The notes beneath the pieces are model-generated. The model was given only the letters and a program-made list of their open reading frames with translations. It did not search any database and was not told where the DNA came from. A program made the position numbers and the translations under genes. Source: Neoceratodus forsteri (Eukaryota > Chordata > Ceratodontiformes > Ceratodontidae). Taken from it: DNA of 64,000 nucleotides. Every line of letters starts with the position of its first letter. Position 1 is the stretch's first letter. Below are positions 21,101 through 33,079 of this stretch, piece by piece. Location of the stretch: contig CM057456.1 in assembly GCA_016271365.2 (NCBI GenBank), positions 1,395,837,001-1,395,901,000 on the forward strand. Direction: 5' to 3'.

Positions 21101-21917
21101 ATCTGGAGGACTGGAAGATGACTCTTTAGCCGTAGCAAAGGTCTGCTCTATTTTCATGGAATTTATGGAATAACAAGAAACTCGGTCTTTATCCAAATAC
21201 TTCCCAGGTCAGATTGTTCCATTTTCCTCCCTCTTATATACTAAGACCAGATTATATGACTGTTTATTTTACCTATGTGAGAGATAGGCTTTGGGACAGA
21301 TTCCTTAGGGGCCAGAGCCCTGAGAGTTTTTCATCATTCTGGTTTTCAGTAGAGCATAAGTAGGAAGAAACTATGTCCGAACTGTCATTAATTTTCCTGA
21401 GAAGTTAAAATCTGCCCAGACTGCTTAAGGCTTTTTCTGAGGAGTTTACCTGAAGAGAATTGGACAATTGTCTTTTTGTGTTTGGGGCTGCTGTTTTAAG
21501 ATATTGAAATCAGCCTATGGTTTTGATAGTATTTAATTAAATTGGCTGATTAATAAATGTGTTTTAAAAAAAAATGTGGCAGCATGTATTGGGACCGGGC
21601 CTCCGTGGGCAGGCGCTATTACCCCTCTAGGCTGAGGGACCTGCGCCCTTTCGATAGCCCCCCTGTTGCAGCCTGAGGTATATAGGTGTTGTCGTGCCTT
21701 GGGGATTGCACAGAGGAGGCGGAGAGGGATGGGGGGGTTCCTCAGCTGCGAGGGGGGGTAGCGGAGTGGGCGAATAAGGATGGTGGGGTTGGGGAGACTC
21801 CCTGGGGCAAAATGGGCCCAGGATAGGGGAGTACGATGCCTGGTTCCCATACCCAGGGGCTCCACTGAGAGTGGGCAAGTGGCCCACTCCTCCAAGGCCT
21901 CTCATCCAACTCAGGCG

Positions 21918-22812
21918 GTGTTATGCAATGCCAGGTCTATAAAAAACAAGACAGCAATTATTGCTGATCTTGTTGAGTCATCTGACCTGACTTGCATCAC
22001 CGAGACCTGGCTGGATGAAAATGCTGGTCCCATATTGGAGTAGGACGTTCCAGCCGGGTACTCGGTAATGCATCGCCCGAGGTTGGATCAAAGGGGTGGG
22101 AGTGGTCGCCATTTATTTTAAATCGGAATTGGGTCTTGTGGAGGTTCCAGTGGTGTCCCCTAGATCCTTTGAGTGTGTCATGGGAGCAGGTGTGGGCAGC
22201 AGAATCTTACTCGTCTACCATCCACCCGGTGATGAGAAAGTCTTTCTGCAGGAAGTCGCAGACTTCATTGTCGACCTGGTATTGGAGCCCTCCAGGTGGT
22301 TGGTCCTGGGGGACTTCAGTGCCTGGGTCGACGATGAACTCTCACATTTAGGTCAAGACTTCCTCCAATTGATGATTTTGTTGGGCTTCACACAGGCTGT
22401 TACCACTGCTACCCATATTCAGGGTCACTCTCTGGATCTGGTGTTCACCCTGGGGATGGAGATCACGGAACTGGGGGTGGAGCCAGTTGGGTGGTCTGAC
22501 CGTCACTCCATAAGGTTCAATTTTGCAGCCCCCATTGTGAGACCTACCCCTTTGGAGATGATCCAGTGTCGCCCTTTGAGGGGAGTTACCCCTGAGGGTC
22601 TGATGGCGGCACTGGACTTATCGAGTTGGCCTATGGAGTGCATGGATCCAGATGCCTTAGTAGTGCACTATAATAATATGGTGTTGAAGGCACTGGACTC
22701 CATTGCACCTGTCCGTGTTCACCCCTTCTCCCTTCGCCCTCGGTCCCCTTGGTTTGATGGGACATTGAGGGAGTTGAGGAGAGTGGGGCAAAGATTGGAA
22801 CGTTGTTGGTAG
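21918..22812 (+). pseudogene. L2-like endonuclease domain
   Basis: Motifs: L-C-N-A-R-S-I-K-N-K (21921-21950), C-I-T-E-T-W-L-D-E-N (21993-22022, catalytic Glu), V-Y-H-P-P-G (22213-22230), V-L-G-D-F-S-A-W-V-D (22301-22330), V-G-W-S-D-R-H-S-I (22486-22512, catalytic Asp/His) and P-W-F-D-G-T-L-R-E-L (22748-22777). The conserved D-F-N has become D-F-S. A stop at 22041 and a frame change near 22096 split it. The second piece is open for 238 codons. Confidence 0.85.
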
Positions 22813-22850
22813 AAATCTGCCCTGGAAGGTGACAGATTGATGCTCATTAT

Positions 22851-24720
22851 GTGGACTATCAATCAGAAATCTCCGATAAGAAGACAGAGTTCCTGTCCAG
22901 GGAGATAGGTGCATCAAGAAATCGACCTGCTCAGCTTTTCCGGACCGTGGACAGACTGTGCAATCCAGCCTGTCTATGGGGTTGGAGAACTTTTTCACAA
23001 ATACAGTGTGATGAGTTTGCTTGGTTCTTTGATGATAAGGTGTCATCGATCAGGTTGGAGATCAGCAGTACACATTCAAATGAGCGTTGCAGTGATCGAT
23101 GTGGGGTTACAGGCCTTCGGTCTACCTGGACAGATTTTGACCAGCCAGTGATCATGGATATCATGAAGATTGTCCAGGGCTTGCGACTGACTTGCTGTAG
23201 TTTGGATCCTGATCCTACGCGCCTCCTTGTGGGGTGCATGGATGTGATTGGACCAGTCCTTGTGAAGATAGTTTGGGGTTCTTTGGACCAAGGGGTGTTT
23301 CCAGAGTCTTTAAAAGAGGCTGTCATGACGCCCCTTTTGAAGAAATCTTCCCTTGACCCTGACTGTCTCGCTAACTACAGACCGATCTCTAACTTGCCCT
23401 TTTTGGGCAAGGTTATTGAGAAAGTAGTCGCGTTGCATCTCGATGACTTTCTTACCGCCCATGAGGTCTATGATCCTCTCCACTCCGTCTTCAGGAAGAG
23501 GCATAGTACTGAGACGGCGTTAGTCTGGGTACTTAATGATCTAATAGCGAGAGATCAGAGGAGCCGTTCGATCTTGGTTCTCCTTGATCTCTCTGCAGCA
23601 TTTGACACCATGGAACATGGGATGTTGCTGGATCGCCTGCGGCTACCCTGCGGACTGTCGGGGACAGTCCTCAGATGGTTCCACTCTTTCCTCACAGGCA
23701 GAAGTCAGAGGGTAGTTTTAGTGATTTTTTTTCCTCTGCTCTCTTTGCTCTATCCTGTGGGGTGCCACAAGGCTTTGTGCTTTCCCCCATGTCGTTCACG
23801 GTGTATATGCTGCCGTTGGGAGACACTATAAGGCGTTATGGGCTGAGTTTTCACTGCTATGCAGATGATACTCAGCTCTATATGTCCTTTGTACCCAAGC
23901 AGAATGATGCTTTATCGGTCTTCAACAACTGCCTCGCTGAGATTCAGGATTGGATGAGTGTGAACTGGTTGAAGCTGAACCCTGATAAGACTGAGGTGTT
24001 GGTTGTGGACCCGGGTCATCGTGTAGGGAAGTTGACTCCTGGGTTTCCCTCTGGTCTTGTATTAGATGGTAACCAGTTGAGACCTTCTGAACAGGTGTGA
24101 AATCTGGGCATAATTTTTGACAATGAGCTGATGCCGAAGACACAGGTATCGGCCGTTGTCAAGTCTTCCTTTTACCATCTGAGGAATATCGCCCGGATAA
24201 AACACCTTGTTCCACACGATGACCTCCCTGTGTTGGTCCACGCTTTTGTTTCCTTGCGTCTTGATTACTGTAATGCTCTATAGTATTTAGGGTTGCCGGG
24301 GTGGATCTCTGTCACCTGCAGCTGGTGCAGAATGCTGCAGCCAGGTTGTTGACTGGGCTACCAAGAACTTGCCATATCACATCTGTGCTGCGCGAACTGC
24401 ACTGGCTGCCAGTGCGGTGGAGAATCACCTTAAAGGTAGCGTTGCTGACCTATAAGACCCTACGCGGTCAGGGACTGGGCTACTTGCAAGATCTCCTTTG
24501 ACCCTACTGCCCTCTCCTCCCACTCCACTCTGCTGATGAGGGATTGCTAGAGGTTCCCAGGGTTCGTCTTCAGTCATCTGGGGCCAAGGCTTTTTCCTTT
24601 ATGGCCCCAACCCTGTGGAATTCTCTACCTCGTCAGATTAAAGAGTGCTTGTCCACGGAATCATTTAAGACATCTTTGAAAAGTTATTTATTTGAATTAG
24701 CGTTTGGTTAGGTCTATTGC
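22851..24720 (+). pseudogene. L2-like reverse transcriptase and C-terminal domain
   Basis: The open frame 22851-23831 carries A-Q-L-F-R-T-V-D-R-L (22929-22958), Y-R-P-I-S-N-L-P-F-L-G-K-V-I-E-K-V-V (about 23376-23430), H-S-T-E-T-A-L-V-W-V (about 23502-23532) and L-D-L-S-A-A-F-D-T-M-E-H-G (about 23583-23621). After a frame change near 23740 the next frame has C-G-V-P-Q-G-F-V-L-S-P (about 23756-23790) and C-Y-A-D-D-T-Q-L-Y (about 23858-23884), with both catalytic aspartates intact. The C-terminus (L-H-W-L-P-V-R-W-R-I near 24397-24426) is typical of the L2 clade. A stop at 24098 and others end the coding potential. Confidence 0.88.
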
Positions 24721-24840
24721 TGCTTTTAATGTTTTTATGTTGTTATTTATTATGGTTGTTGTTATCTTCTGTATTTGCGCTTTGTTATGTTGAAAAGTGC
24801 ATTATAAATAAAATTTGATTTGATGATTTTATTTGATTTG

Positions 24841-26434
24841 ATCTTTAATAGGCTTGTACCTGAAGAGCACACAGGTACAGTATAATAGCACATCAAATGC
24901 ACAACTTAGGCTGGAGAACAGTTTAGACATTAACGGGGGGAGTTACACCTACCATGTAACTCCATTTGCCCCACGATGGTTACAGCAGCAGTGTAGTTTA
25001 GTGATGAAAAATTTTCATCGCAGTGATGCAGTGCTGACAACCCCCATTCATCGCCAGTAGATGTGTCATTCCTCTTGAAATATTTCGATTTTTACACAGC
25101 ACCCACTGCATGCATGAATCTGCTGCTGTTCGCTTGCATGTAAGATTTACTTAGCGGTGGTCAGATATTTATTCTTTTTAACCTTGATGCTGCACCTGTG
25201 CCAGTTTTAAAATGCCGATATTACTTTGTACATAAAATACTATGCACTACGGTTTTGCTGTATGTTTTTTCTGTGTACCCTCCCCAGGATGTCTCTGGGA
25301 ACAAGCTATTATATGGCTCAGTAGGCCTTTTCTGATAAAACTCTTTCAAAAAATAAAAACATATTCTTACTGGTTGTGTAATTAATGTCTAAGGTCAATA
25401 AATACTGCAGCCACCAGCAGTGTTTAAATCTGTTCCCCTGAGGTTTCATTATTATAGTACTGTGTTGAAACCAATGCATCTTACTTTACATACAATGCCA
25501 TGTACTCGTGTGGATCCACAGTCAAACTGAGAATTGCACCAGGGAGCTGGATTAATGGCAAGCTAATGACAGGCAACACCATGCTAATGGATCAGGAATG
25601 AAGGCTCAGGGCAATGCAAACGAAAAATGCTCTTTGCACTTCTAGCTGTCGTGTACTTATTTGTATCTTTTCCCTTGTGTACATCACATTTATCTAGCGG
25701 TACTGACAGTAACAGAATGTGATTGGCAGCTTATATTTACTAGTCCACTTTTGCACAATCTTTTTCACTCTATACACAGTGTATTTTATGAACTGCATCT
25801 GTATTTCGTAAAAGACTGTGTATCCTTATACCAAACGAGCATATATTTATATATTTTTTTTTATTTATCATTTTTTCCGGGAGGCCTCCGTTCTGTCTCT
25901 GCCCTGGTCACGGTCCCCGAAACTCCCACCAACACGCCAAGTGCAAGAATCCCCGTTACCTCGGTTGCCCCTGGAAGGGCGGGCCACGAGCTGGTTCTAA
26001 TTCCGGTGCCGTGGAACTAGTATCTGGTTGGGAGTGCGGCGACAGTGACTAATTGAAGCCCAGGGAGGGCTTCATGTAGACAAAGGCTCTCCCCTCCATT
26101 TTCTTAATTTTCCTCCGAGGCGGGAACATGCAATGACGTCCAGCGTCGGCCCCGCCTCCATTGAATTCGAGCGCCGGTGTTGTGGGAACCTCTGCCTCTG
26201 CTAGGGATCCATCACATGCCGGGCACTTCCCTACCCTCCCCCGGAGAAGGAGAACTGTCTGTGGGGCGCTCAATCCTTCTCCCTCCGGCCAACCTCAAGT
26301 GACCCGGGTCCATTCCTGAACCAGGTTGCCTGGTCATCATCAAGCAGGAAATCCAACTGCTGCGCAGTGAGCCAGCATAACAAGCATATATTTGTAGTGG
26401 TGTGGTAGTGCCACTATAGTTAGGCTTGAGTAAG
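24841..26434. other. Unassigned stretch with a GC-rich block
   Basis: 24841-25860 is AT-rich with no recognisable element. 25880-26300 is GC-rich with CpG (for example GGGCGGGCCACGAGC, GCGTCGGCCCCGCC), which could be a retroelement promoter or a CpG-rich remnant. Overlapping short frames on both strands show no domain. Confidence 0.4.
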
Positions 26435-26760
26435 TAGTTTAATGTTAAATCCAAAATTTTGCAATTTAATAACTTTGCAACCATTTAACAGATTTGCACA
26501 AAATTTGGTATGTGCCGTCCCATGGTGTAGATCTCTCGACATGCCAAGTTTCGTTTTGATTGGATGTGCAGTCTTTGAGCAGGACATAGTGAAAAAAGTG
26601 TTTTTCGCTTTTTTTTTGCCAGTTTTTGCTGATTTTTGCCCATCGCTCTGCGGCCACACTGTTTGTAATTGTGGTCCAAAATTTTGAGGGTAGAAAGAGG
26701 TTGCCCCAAAGAACAAGCCAGTATTGGTTTGGTTAAAAAATATTAATATGTTCCAAATCT
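26435..26760. repeat. Unidentified repeat-like block
   Basis: Contains ACAAAATTTGGTATGTGCCG, a T-rich run (26611-26635) and evenly spaced codon-like phrases, with open frames on three frames of the minus strand and one on the plus strand. The frames overlap by low complexity rather than by selection. It looks like part of an interspersed repeat, but I cannot name it. Confidence 0.35.
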
Positions 26761-27090
26761 ATTACATTTAGAAATTTCGGGTTCTGAGCATTCTCAGTTC
26801 AGTCTTTTGGATAGGTGTATAAATCATGAACAAGGATGTAGCACACAAACACGGATTTTGACTGCTCGCGGACAGGGATTTATAAAATCCCTGTTCGTAT
26901 GAAACAAACCCCTGTTCACGAGTCACCCTTTTGTTTTTTTATTTTGCTCTGAAAAAAGTGTCATAACTCTACCCAGGGGCATGTGTGTCACACATTTAAG
27001 TATGATTTATGCTCATTGGGAGTTGATGAGCTCTGGTACGTGCTTTGTAGCATGTTTATGCCCTCAGAAATGTTTATTTTTAGTTATTTA

Positions 27091-27364
27091 ATTCCTGGTC
27101 TGTTGCTCACTAACTTCCTTGTCTGTCAGTCTTCATCTGCCATGACGAACAAGGAAAATGGCTGATGGACACGAATGCCTGATCTGGCTATCTGGTCATG
27201 AAATTTGGACACCCAGATGGCCAGACCAGAAATCCTCGTCTGGCAGCCATTTTTCTTGTCCTCCAGGGTGGGCAAAGACTGACAGACAAGGAATCTGCCA
27301 TAGACAAGGACTCATTTCTGGCTAACCAGCTAATCCAAATTTCATGACCAGATAGACCAGGAAT
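27091..27364. repeat. Interleaved inverted repeats
   Basis: Several perfect or near-perfect inverted pairs overlap rather than nest: ATTCCTGGTCT (27091) with AGACCAGGAAT (27354); CCTTGTCTGTCAGTCTT (27117-27133) with 27275-27291; the GGTCATGAAATTTGG block (27194-27208) with 27335-27349; and a GAACAAGGAAAATGG / CCATTTTTCTTGTCC pair (27147, 27247). Such an arrangement arises from duplicated or rearranged palindromic elements. Confidence 0.65.
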
Positions 27365-27529
27365 CTTTGCCTATCGTAGTTTTCGCTATTTACGCCATGA
27401 CAGTAAAAGACCGGGCAAGAAATTCAGTGGAGGACAAGGATTTATTTTGTTTTTCCTTTTAGGCCTTATCCCTGGTGGCTAGTGGTACCCCCACCCCTTC
27501 TGATTTATTTTCTGTGGTTTTCTGCATGT

Positions 27530-27532
27530 ATG

Positions 27533-27571
<39 letters not shown>

Positions 27572-27576
27572 ACATG

Positions 27577-27639
<63 letters not shown>

Positions 27640-27667
27640 ATATATATATGTACAGTGTGTGTATGTA

Positions 27668-27736
<69 letters not shown>

Positions 27737-27752
27737 TATATATATATAAAAA
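27530..27752. repeat. TG/TA microsatellite
   Basis: Alternating (TG)n and (TA)n tracts over about 220 bp. All long frames here on both strands (Cys-Val or Thr-His or Ile-Tyr runs) are artefacts of the repeat. Confidence 0.95.
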
Positions 27753-28689
27753 ATCAATATCATTGTTTAATTTTAAAATTGTTATTGTGGCTTTCTTGCC
27801 ACATCTCCCTGGTGTCCAGTTGTAACCCCCCACCCTTCATTGTCCCAGTTTTCATTGGTGGCAGTGGGTCCCATATCTGTGGCCCTTTATTTTTCATAGT
27901 TTCCTGTAAAAGTAGAAAACCATTCCTTGTTGCCTTTTGCAGCTGTTTGCCCTGGAATTAGAAACCGGCCCATTGCTGATCGCACCTGTAACCCCCAACC
28001 CCCACTGTGCACCCACCTCCTACTCCCCTGATGTCCTCCCAGACCATTTCTCACCTGTGGAGGTCCATGGTTTGATGCCTGCCCCCGATCGAAGATATGT
28101 CTTGCTGCTTGAACCGTCGACTGCAGTCTGAACTAAGGTAAATGCAATCCTATGTATTTCAGTGGGGAGGGTTAAACTTTTTAAGAATCTGGTGCCAAAT
28201 ATTCAAGATGGAGTCTGGGATCCACCTCCTGAACAATATGGTGTCATTGAAGCAGCTCTCGGCGGAAGGTATTTTGGTCACTGACGTCACCTTTTCCGTG
28301 GATTTGTGTAATGTCACATTGTTCATCAGATGGGGTCATACGAAGGCAGTGTTGAAAAGTTGGGGTCAACATTTTGAGAAATGACTGCATTATGGGCATT
28401 TAGTGCAGTCTCGCTATGCATGCTCGTAACATAGCAAATTTTCAATATTTTCACACCATATTTTCAACATACAGTACTCTTCTTATTACCTCCACCTGAT
28501 GTATGGCGCAGCTGCCATTTCTCAAATCCTGTCCAAGATGTGTATTCATACCTGTGGTGTAGAATGGTGTTGCAGCTGCACAGAATTACGTTTTGGCAGG
28601 GATTTGAACATTTTCTGTGCTGGGTACATGTGATGAGGTCATAAAAAGGCTATGTTGAAAATTTGGGTCTAAATTAAGGAAACTGTTAT

Positions 28690-29540
28690 ACTGTCTTAAT
28701 GGAGGGATAAGAGTGCAGGGTCCCACCGTAACATATAGATACTGTTGCCTTATGTTGATGGAGGGAACTTGCGCTCCCACTGTAACATATGGATACTGTT
28801 GTACTATAATAACTGGTGATCCTTGTTATCAACCCGTTTTCAAGTACTTTAAAAAGTCGTATCAACCTGCAAGTCGTATCAACCCGCGGGTTGATACGTC
28901 TTTTACAGCCTCGCGCCAAGAAGCCTGCAGCACTCGCATTCCAGAATAAACAGATTCAAAAGAATACATAACTTACAGATCCAAATGAGAGCATAATAAT
29001 TTTAAATGATTAGAGCAGGTTTGCACTTAAAACGCATCCCTTCCCCGATTCTGTAGCTTACCCTCCAGCTTAGATCTGTATTTGTGCAGCATTTATTTCA
29101 GATATTTTAAGAGCACTCGTAAAAATCACCGTGGAGACCCGTGGCCAAAACTCTTCTACTTCCTTACTGGTAGGCCGCCCCGCATTCTACGTTATGTGAT
29201 GTCAGGCGTGAGGCTACTGTACTAGTAAGAGAAGTAGGAGCTGCTTAGGCTCGGTCTAGTAGGCAAATTGTAAGAAATTTTGTTTAGTACCAGTTATTAT
29301 ATAAAATAAAACATATGTGAGGGGGTGAAATCAATTTTTTTTTAAATACCCTGGATTTGTGTTGATATTAAAACCTCTCGGGCCGACAAGGGGGTTTACA
29401 TGTTATCACACAACTAGTGTGTAAAAAAAAAAAATCCATATCAACTCCCTACATATGCATTATTCTCTATATCTCGATGGAGAGATGGTTGGACCCTGCA
29501 CTCCCACAGTAAAATGAGGATACTATTATACTACCTTAAA
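28690..29540. repeat. Three dispersed copies of a 55-60 bp motif
   Basis: The phrase CTCCCACTGTAACATATGGA and the following TACTGTTGTACTA recur in variant form at about 28695-28755, 28756-28812 and 29478-29540, each preceded by GATGGAG. A short perfect palindrome (GTATCAACCCGCGGGTTGATAC, 28877-28898) lies between them. The unit belongs to no element I know and flanks the large palindrome at 29551. Confidence 0.5.
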
Positions 29541-29550
29541 ACGTAAGGAA

Positions 29551-29916
29551 ATTAGTTGCAAAAACTTTGTTAATGCATCAGTTAGGGTTCCTGTGACAAA
29601 AATAGGGAAATGAGGCATTAGGGTGAAACCCTAACACCCCACCCCTGCCATGCAGAGACCAGGAGGTGGGGGGGTGATACCGGGGTTGCCAACCCTAACA
29701 CTCACCCCATTCTCCTATACTGTTGCCACACAGTTATTTTATGGTGGAATAGGGTGAGTATTATGGTTGGCAATCCCAGTGCCACCCCTTCCCCCCGACA
29801 CCTGGTCTCTGCAGGGCAGGGGTGGGGTGTTGGGGTGAAACCCTAATGCCTCATTTCCCTACTTTGGTCACAGCAACCCTAACTGATGCATTAACAAAGT
29901 TTTTGTGCCACTAATT
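29551..29916. mobile_element. 366-bp palindrome (foldback element)
   Basis: The arms are inverted copies around position 29733. The left arm has AACTTTGTTAATGCATCAGT, AGGGAAATGAGGCATTAGGG, ACCCCACCCCTGCC, CAGAGACCAGG and GCCAACCCTAACACTCACCC. The right arm has the complements of all of these in reverse order. The outer ends (ATTAG/CTAAT) match. No open frame fits a transposase. It could be a non-autonomous DNA transposon or an inverted duplication. Confidence 0.78.
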
Positions 29917-30299
29917 CCCATATATGTGAATACAGTAGTTAGGCTTGTTCATAGTCCTAATGCCCAAAGTATGGAAATGTGTTGCTAGGGTTGTCAACCC
30001 TGACTCCCACCAGCCTTCTCATCCCCTTCCCTTGTGACCCAAGGCCATGCTGCAGGTTTGGGGCTATGCAGCAACAGTCTGGTATCTCATACAGGGCCAA
30101 CAAAGTCAAAACTGTGTAAATAGCAGACGTACTTAACTGAATTGAGCCATGGAGGTCTGCATTATCTCAAGATGTGTGGCTTGATTTGCATAGGGTATTG
30201 TGAGCCTTGTGTACAGAAACTGACTTGTTATAGATTTATAACTACCATAACTTCGTTTAACATGGTGTAGTCCATACAGCACTCAGTACAAGCTACAGT

Positions 30300-30470
30300 A
30301 TGTATCCTTGTATGCGGTTTAGTGCATGCCCAGTACAGGCTCTGTATTGCAATATGCAATTTACATACAGTAAGTATACTGTATCTGCTTCTATATGGTT
30401 TTTGCATACTGTACATGAAGCAGTACATGCAGTGTGCACTTATTACTTATCATGCAGTACTGTGTGAATA
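30300..30470. repeat. Copy of a 124-bp repeat unit
   Basis: CTGCTTCTATATGGTTTTTG, a CATACTGTAC block, GAAGCAGTACATGCAGT and TTACTTATCATGCAGTACTG match the two tandem units at 32748-32994. It directly precedes a palindromic element. Confidence 0.65.
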
Positions 30471-30475
30471 TGTAA

Positions 30476-30608
30476 GCATTAAGGCACTCCAAAGGAGTGT
30501 TCGACTGTGGAATTAATGCATGTTTGGAGGGATTGTGGCCGAGTACGTACAACCACCCAACCATGCAATAATTCCACAGTAGAATAGTCCTTTGGAGTGC
30601 CTTAATGC
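30476..30608. mobile_element. Palindromic element H-a
   Basis: The left arm from 30476 (GCATTAAGGCACTCCAAAGG...) is complemented by the right arm ending at 30608. The loop contains GTGGCCGAGTACGT and CAACCACCC. Related elements lie at 31785 and 35835. Confidence 0.75.
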
Positions 30609-30929
30609 ACTTGTAACATGGCAACTGCTGTGTAAGATGGAAGTGTTGTGGGATATCTGTAGTATTGTTGAACAATTATTCAGTTTAGAGCAGGCACAAA
30701 TGACACAGGATTTCATGCAGTATTTGCTATTCAATGAAGTATGATTGTGTGCCACAGAAACCAGACATGATAGTGTGGTTGCTGATAACCAAAAAAAAAC
30801 TGTATGCAACATTTAAACAACTCTTGCTTTTTAAGCCTGACTATCTTAATAAAACAGTAGCAATACTTAGGAATACAGAATTACGTTGCTTGATAAATGC
30901 AGTGAACAATACTATGTAATGCTAAATTG

Positions 30930-31784
30930 TGGGTAAAATATCTTACCAGGCTTTCTCTGCACAGTGCAACACGGTCAGCATTACAAGTATTATTCAAATA
31001 CAGCATCGTAAACTTTATTAATATACAGTAACTGGCTAAACGTGCAGAATATAAAGATCGCTTATTTTACCACTGACACACTTTTTTTCGGTTGCAGACT
31101 GTCACAGAGCATCACGTACTTACTGTTTACAGATAAGGTTCCGCTATGGTGCTCTGTGATACTAACTCTAACTTCTGCTTCTTGGATAGCTCTGTAACAT
31201 GTAACATGTAAACTGGCCATGAGGTCAGTGAGCACCTCACCAGCTATGCTGGGAAGGGGGGAAATGGTAAAAGAAACAAAAAAGGAAATGTGGAGCCGTT
31301 TGCTTGCCCTTCCGAGCTGCCCTGATCAGCAGGATCCTATGTAGTTTGTTGACTGCTTGCAAGTTACCCAGTCGCAGTCTGGATCTTAGCCCGCTGAACC
31401 CAGCACCCCACAGAGACAATAAAAAATGTAGATAGATTGCTACTGAGAAGTTGTCAGAGAAGCGCTTTTGCGGCGATTGTGACGATCACTTGGGTGGGTG
31501 GGAGACACAAAATGCACCGACAAAAAATGTCTACTGTTAAATAACTCGCCTGCTGGCGATTCCTATATGGCTAAAAGCACTACTTTACTCTACCTTGATT
31601 TGTAACATGGCAAAACTGAAGGTGCTCAGATGGAGCGTTTCTTGTGGGTTGTGATTTTTTTTTTTAGTGGTTATAGACAGTACTACAACACCAACTGTGC
31701 ATTATTTGGGAATTAATGGATGGATGGCTGCTATTAATTGACCAATAGAAATGCTCCATTTAATTTTTGCCATGCTACAATTAA
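30930..31784. other. Unassigned AT-rich spacer
   Basis: No gene or named repeat recognised. A T-run occurs near 31659-31668. Confidence 0.4.
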
Positions 31785-31929
31785 GCAATAAGGCACAACA
31801 GGGTGTGGTATATCATGGGATGTCGTCACGCCTCGGGTGGTTGGGCATGAGGCCGCAGGCAGAGTACGTCCAACCACCCGAGAAGAGATGATATCCCATG
31901 ACATACCACACCCTCTAGTGACTTATTGC
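31785..31929. mobile_element. Palindromic element H-b
   Basis: The arms 31785-31844 and 31870-31929 are inverted copies (GGGTGTGGTAT, CATGGGAT, CGGGTGGTTGG and their complements). The loop holds GGGCATGAGGCCGCAGGC, which matches the loop of H-c when that one is read on the other strand. Confidence 0.78.
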
Positions 31930-32652
31930 TATTATGAACTGGCTCAAAAGTTTTTTTCATAAAAAAATTAAAAAAAAATATTCATAACCTTGTGAAAATG
32001 ACGTTTCTGGGGTGTTGGATGACTACCTTTCAAGAAAATAGTTCCTGGAAGGGTCTGGGCAGCAGGTGGCACCGCTGTAACTGAAGTTTGTGGAGGAGGT
32101 GCAGCTGTGAAGTAAGACTCTACCAGCGCTGTATACTGTGGTCGGGAGCCAGGGAAACTGTGTGTGCTTTTATTTTTATATTTACAAATACTGTACACAG
32201 GATTTTGTAACCAAAGCCACGAGAAGGGGAAGGAAGGCAGTCTGAAATGGAGCCGACTGAGTAGCAGGGATACTTCTGATCTTTTCAAGAGATTGGTAAG
32301 TTGCTCGTTGTCTGTATTTAGCTTGGCTTGGCAACTGATAGGGCACATACAAGAGTTTTGAAGTAAAAGAAAACAGAAAATGTTTTTCTAAGCGCTACTG
32401 CGTGTGGAAAACAGGCGGTTGGTTGCACAAGTGCGTGCCTCTGTGGGGGGAGAGAGGCAGCAAAGTCGCACGTAGAAGCACTCCATTTTAAAAGAAATAG
32501 CAGGTTGCAGTACATTTCAGCTAACTGAGGCTGCTAGAAAATGTACATTCCTTGGCAGTGGCAGGGACACAGGGTGTTTTGCGTGGGAACTGAAGGAACA
32601 GGTGCGGATGTGATTTGGGGAGAGTGAGGAGGCTGGTGGCCGGAGGTTTTCT

Positions 32653-32690
32653 GAAGCTGTGATGATGTAGCTTGATATCATCACAGCTTC
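32653..32690. repeat. Short perfect hairpin
   Basis: Arms of 14 bp (GAAGCTGTGATGAT and its exact complement) flank a 10-base loop. Its function is unknown. As DNA it could be the end of a foldback element. Confidence 0.7.
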
Positions 32691-32747
32691 AAAAACATCT
32701 CGGCCAATCAGCGTTTCGCATTTACAATCCCCAGTTCGTAATAAGTA

Positions 32748-32994
32748 TTATACAACAGACAGTAAGTACATCTGCTTCTATATAGTTTTGCATACTCACC
32801 ATACTGTACCTGAAGCAGTACATGCAGTATGCACTTGTTACTTATCATGCAGTACTGTGTATATTAAATATTGTACAACAGACAGTAAGTATATTTGTTT
32901 CTATGTGGTTTTGCTTACTGTACAAGAAGCAGTACAGTACATGTAGTGTGCACTTGTACTTCTCATCATGTAGTGCTCTGTGGATATTAAGTAT
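32748..32994. repeat. Two tandem 124-bp units
   Basis: Units 32748-32870 and 32871-32994 share TACAACAGACAGTAAGTA, TTCTATNTGGTTTTGC, GAAGCAGTACA and ATGCAGTACTGTG-like blocks. A third copy is at 30300-30470, 2.3 kb upstream. Confidence 0.7.
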
Positions 32995-33079
32995 TATACA
33001 TGTTACACATCTGTAATTTACTTTATGGGAGACCTGTACCAGGATCTATACAAACCAAGTTACATGTGTACATGATCAG

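Larger units (their letters stand above)
20090..24840 (+). mobile_element. Nearly full-length L2-like LINE
   Basis: Begins with the CAAGATGGCGACC motif (20098-20110), a common LINE 5' signature. It has a 5' UTR with two tandem 233-bp units, an endonuclease (21918-22812), RT (22850-24100), a C-terminal domain (to about 24700) and a 3' UTR ending GTGCATTATAAATAAAATTT followed by a (TTTGAT)n tail (to about 24840). The motif set is that of the vertebrate L2 clade. No ORF1 is evident. Four or more stops or frameshifts make it non-functional, but the domains are well preserved. Confidence 0.88.

Noticed and set aside
27459..27961. Long frames (60-159 codons) of Cys-Val and Thr-His repeats on both strands
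   Set aside because: They are translations of the TG/TA microsatellite, open because dinucleotide repeats lack stops.
28868..28898. CRISPR-like direct repeats or operator sites (GTCGTATCAACC repeated)
   Set aside because: Only two or three copies around a short palindrome in a vertebrate-type sequence. No spacers or cas-like genes.
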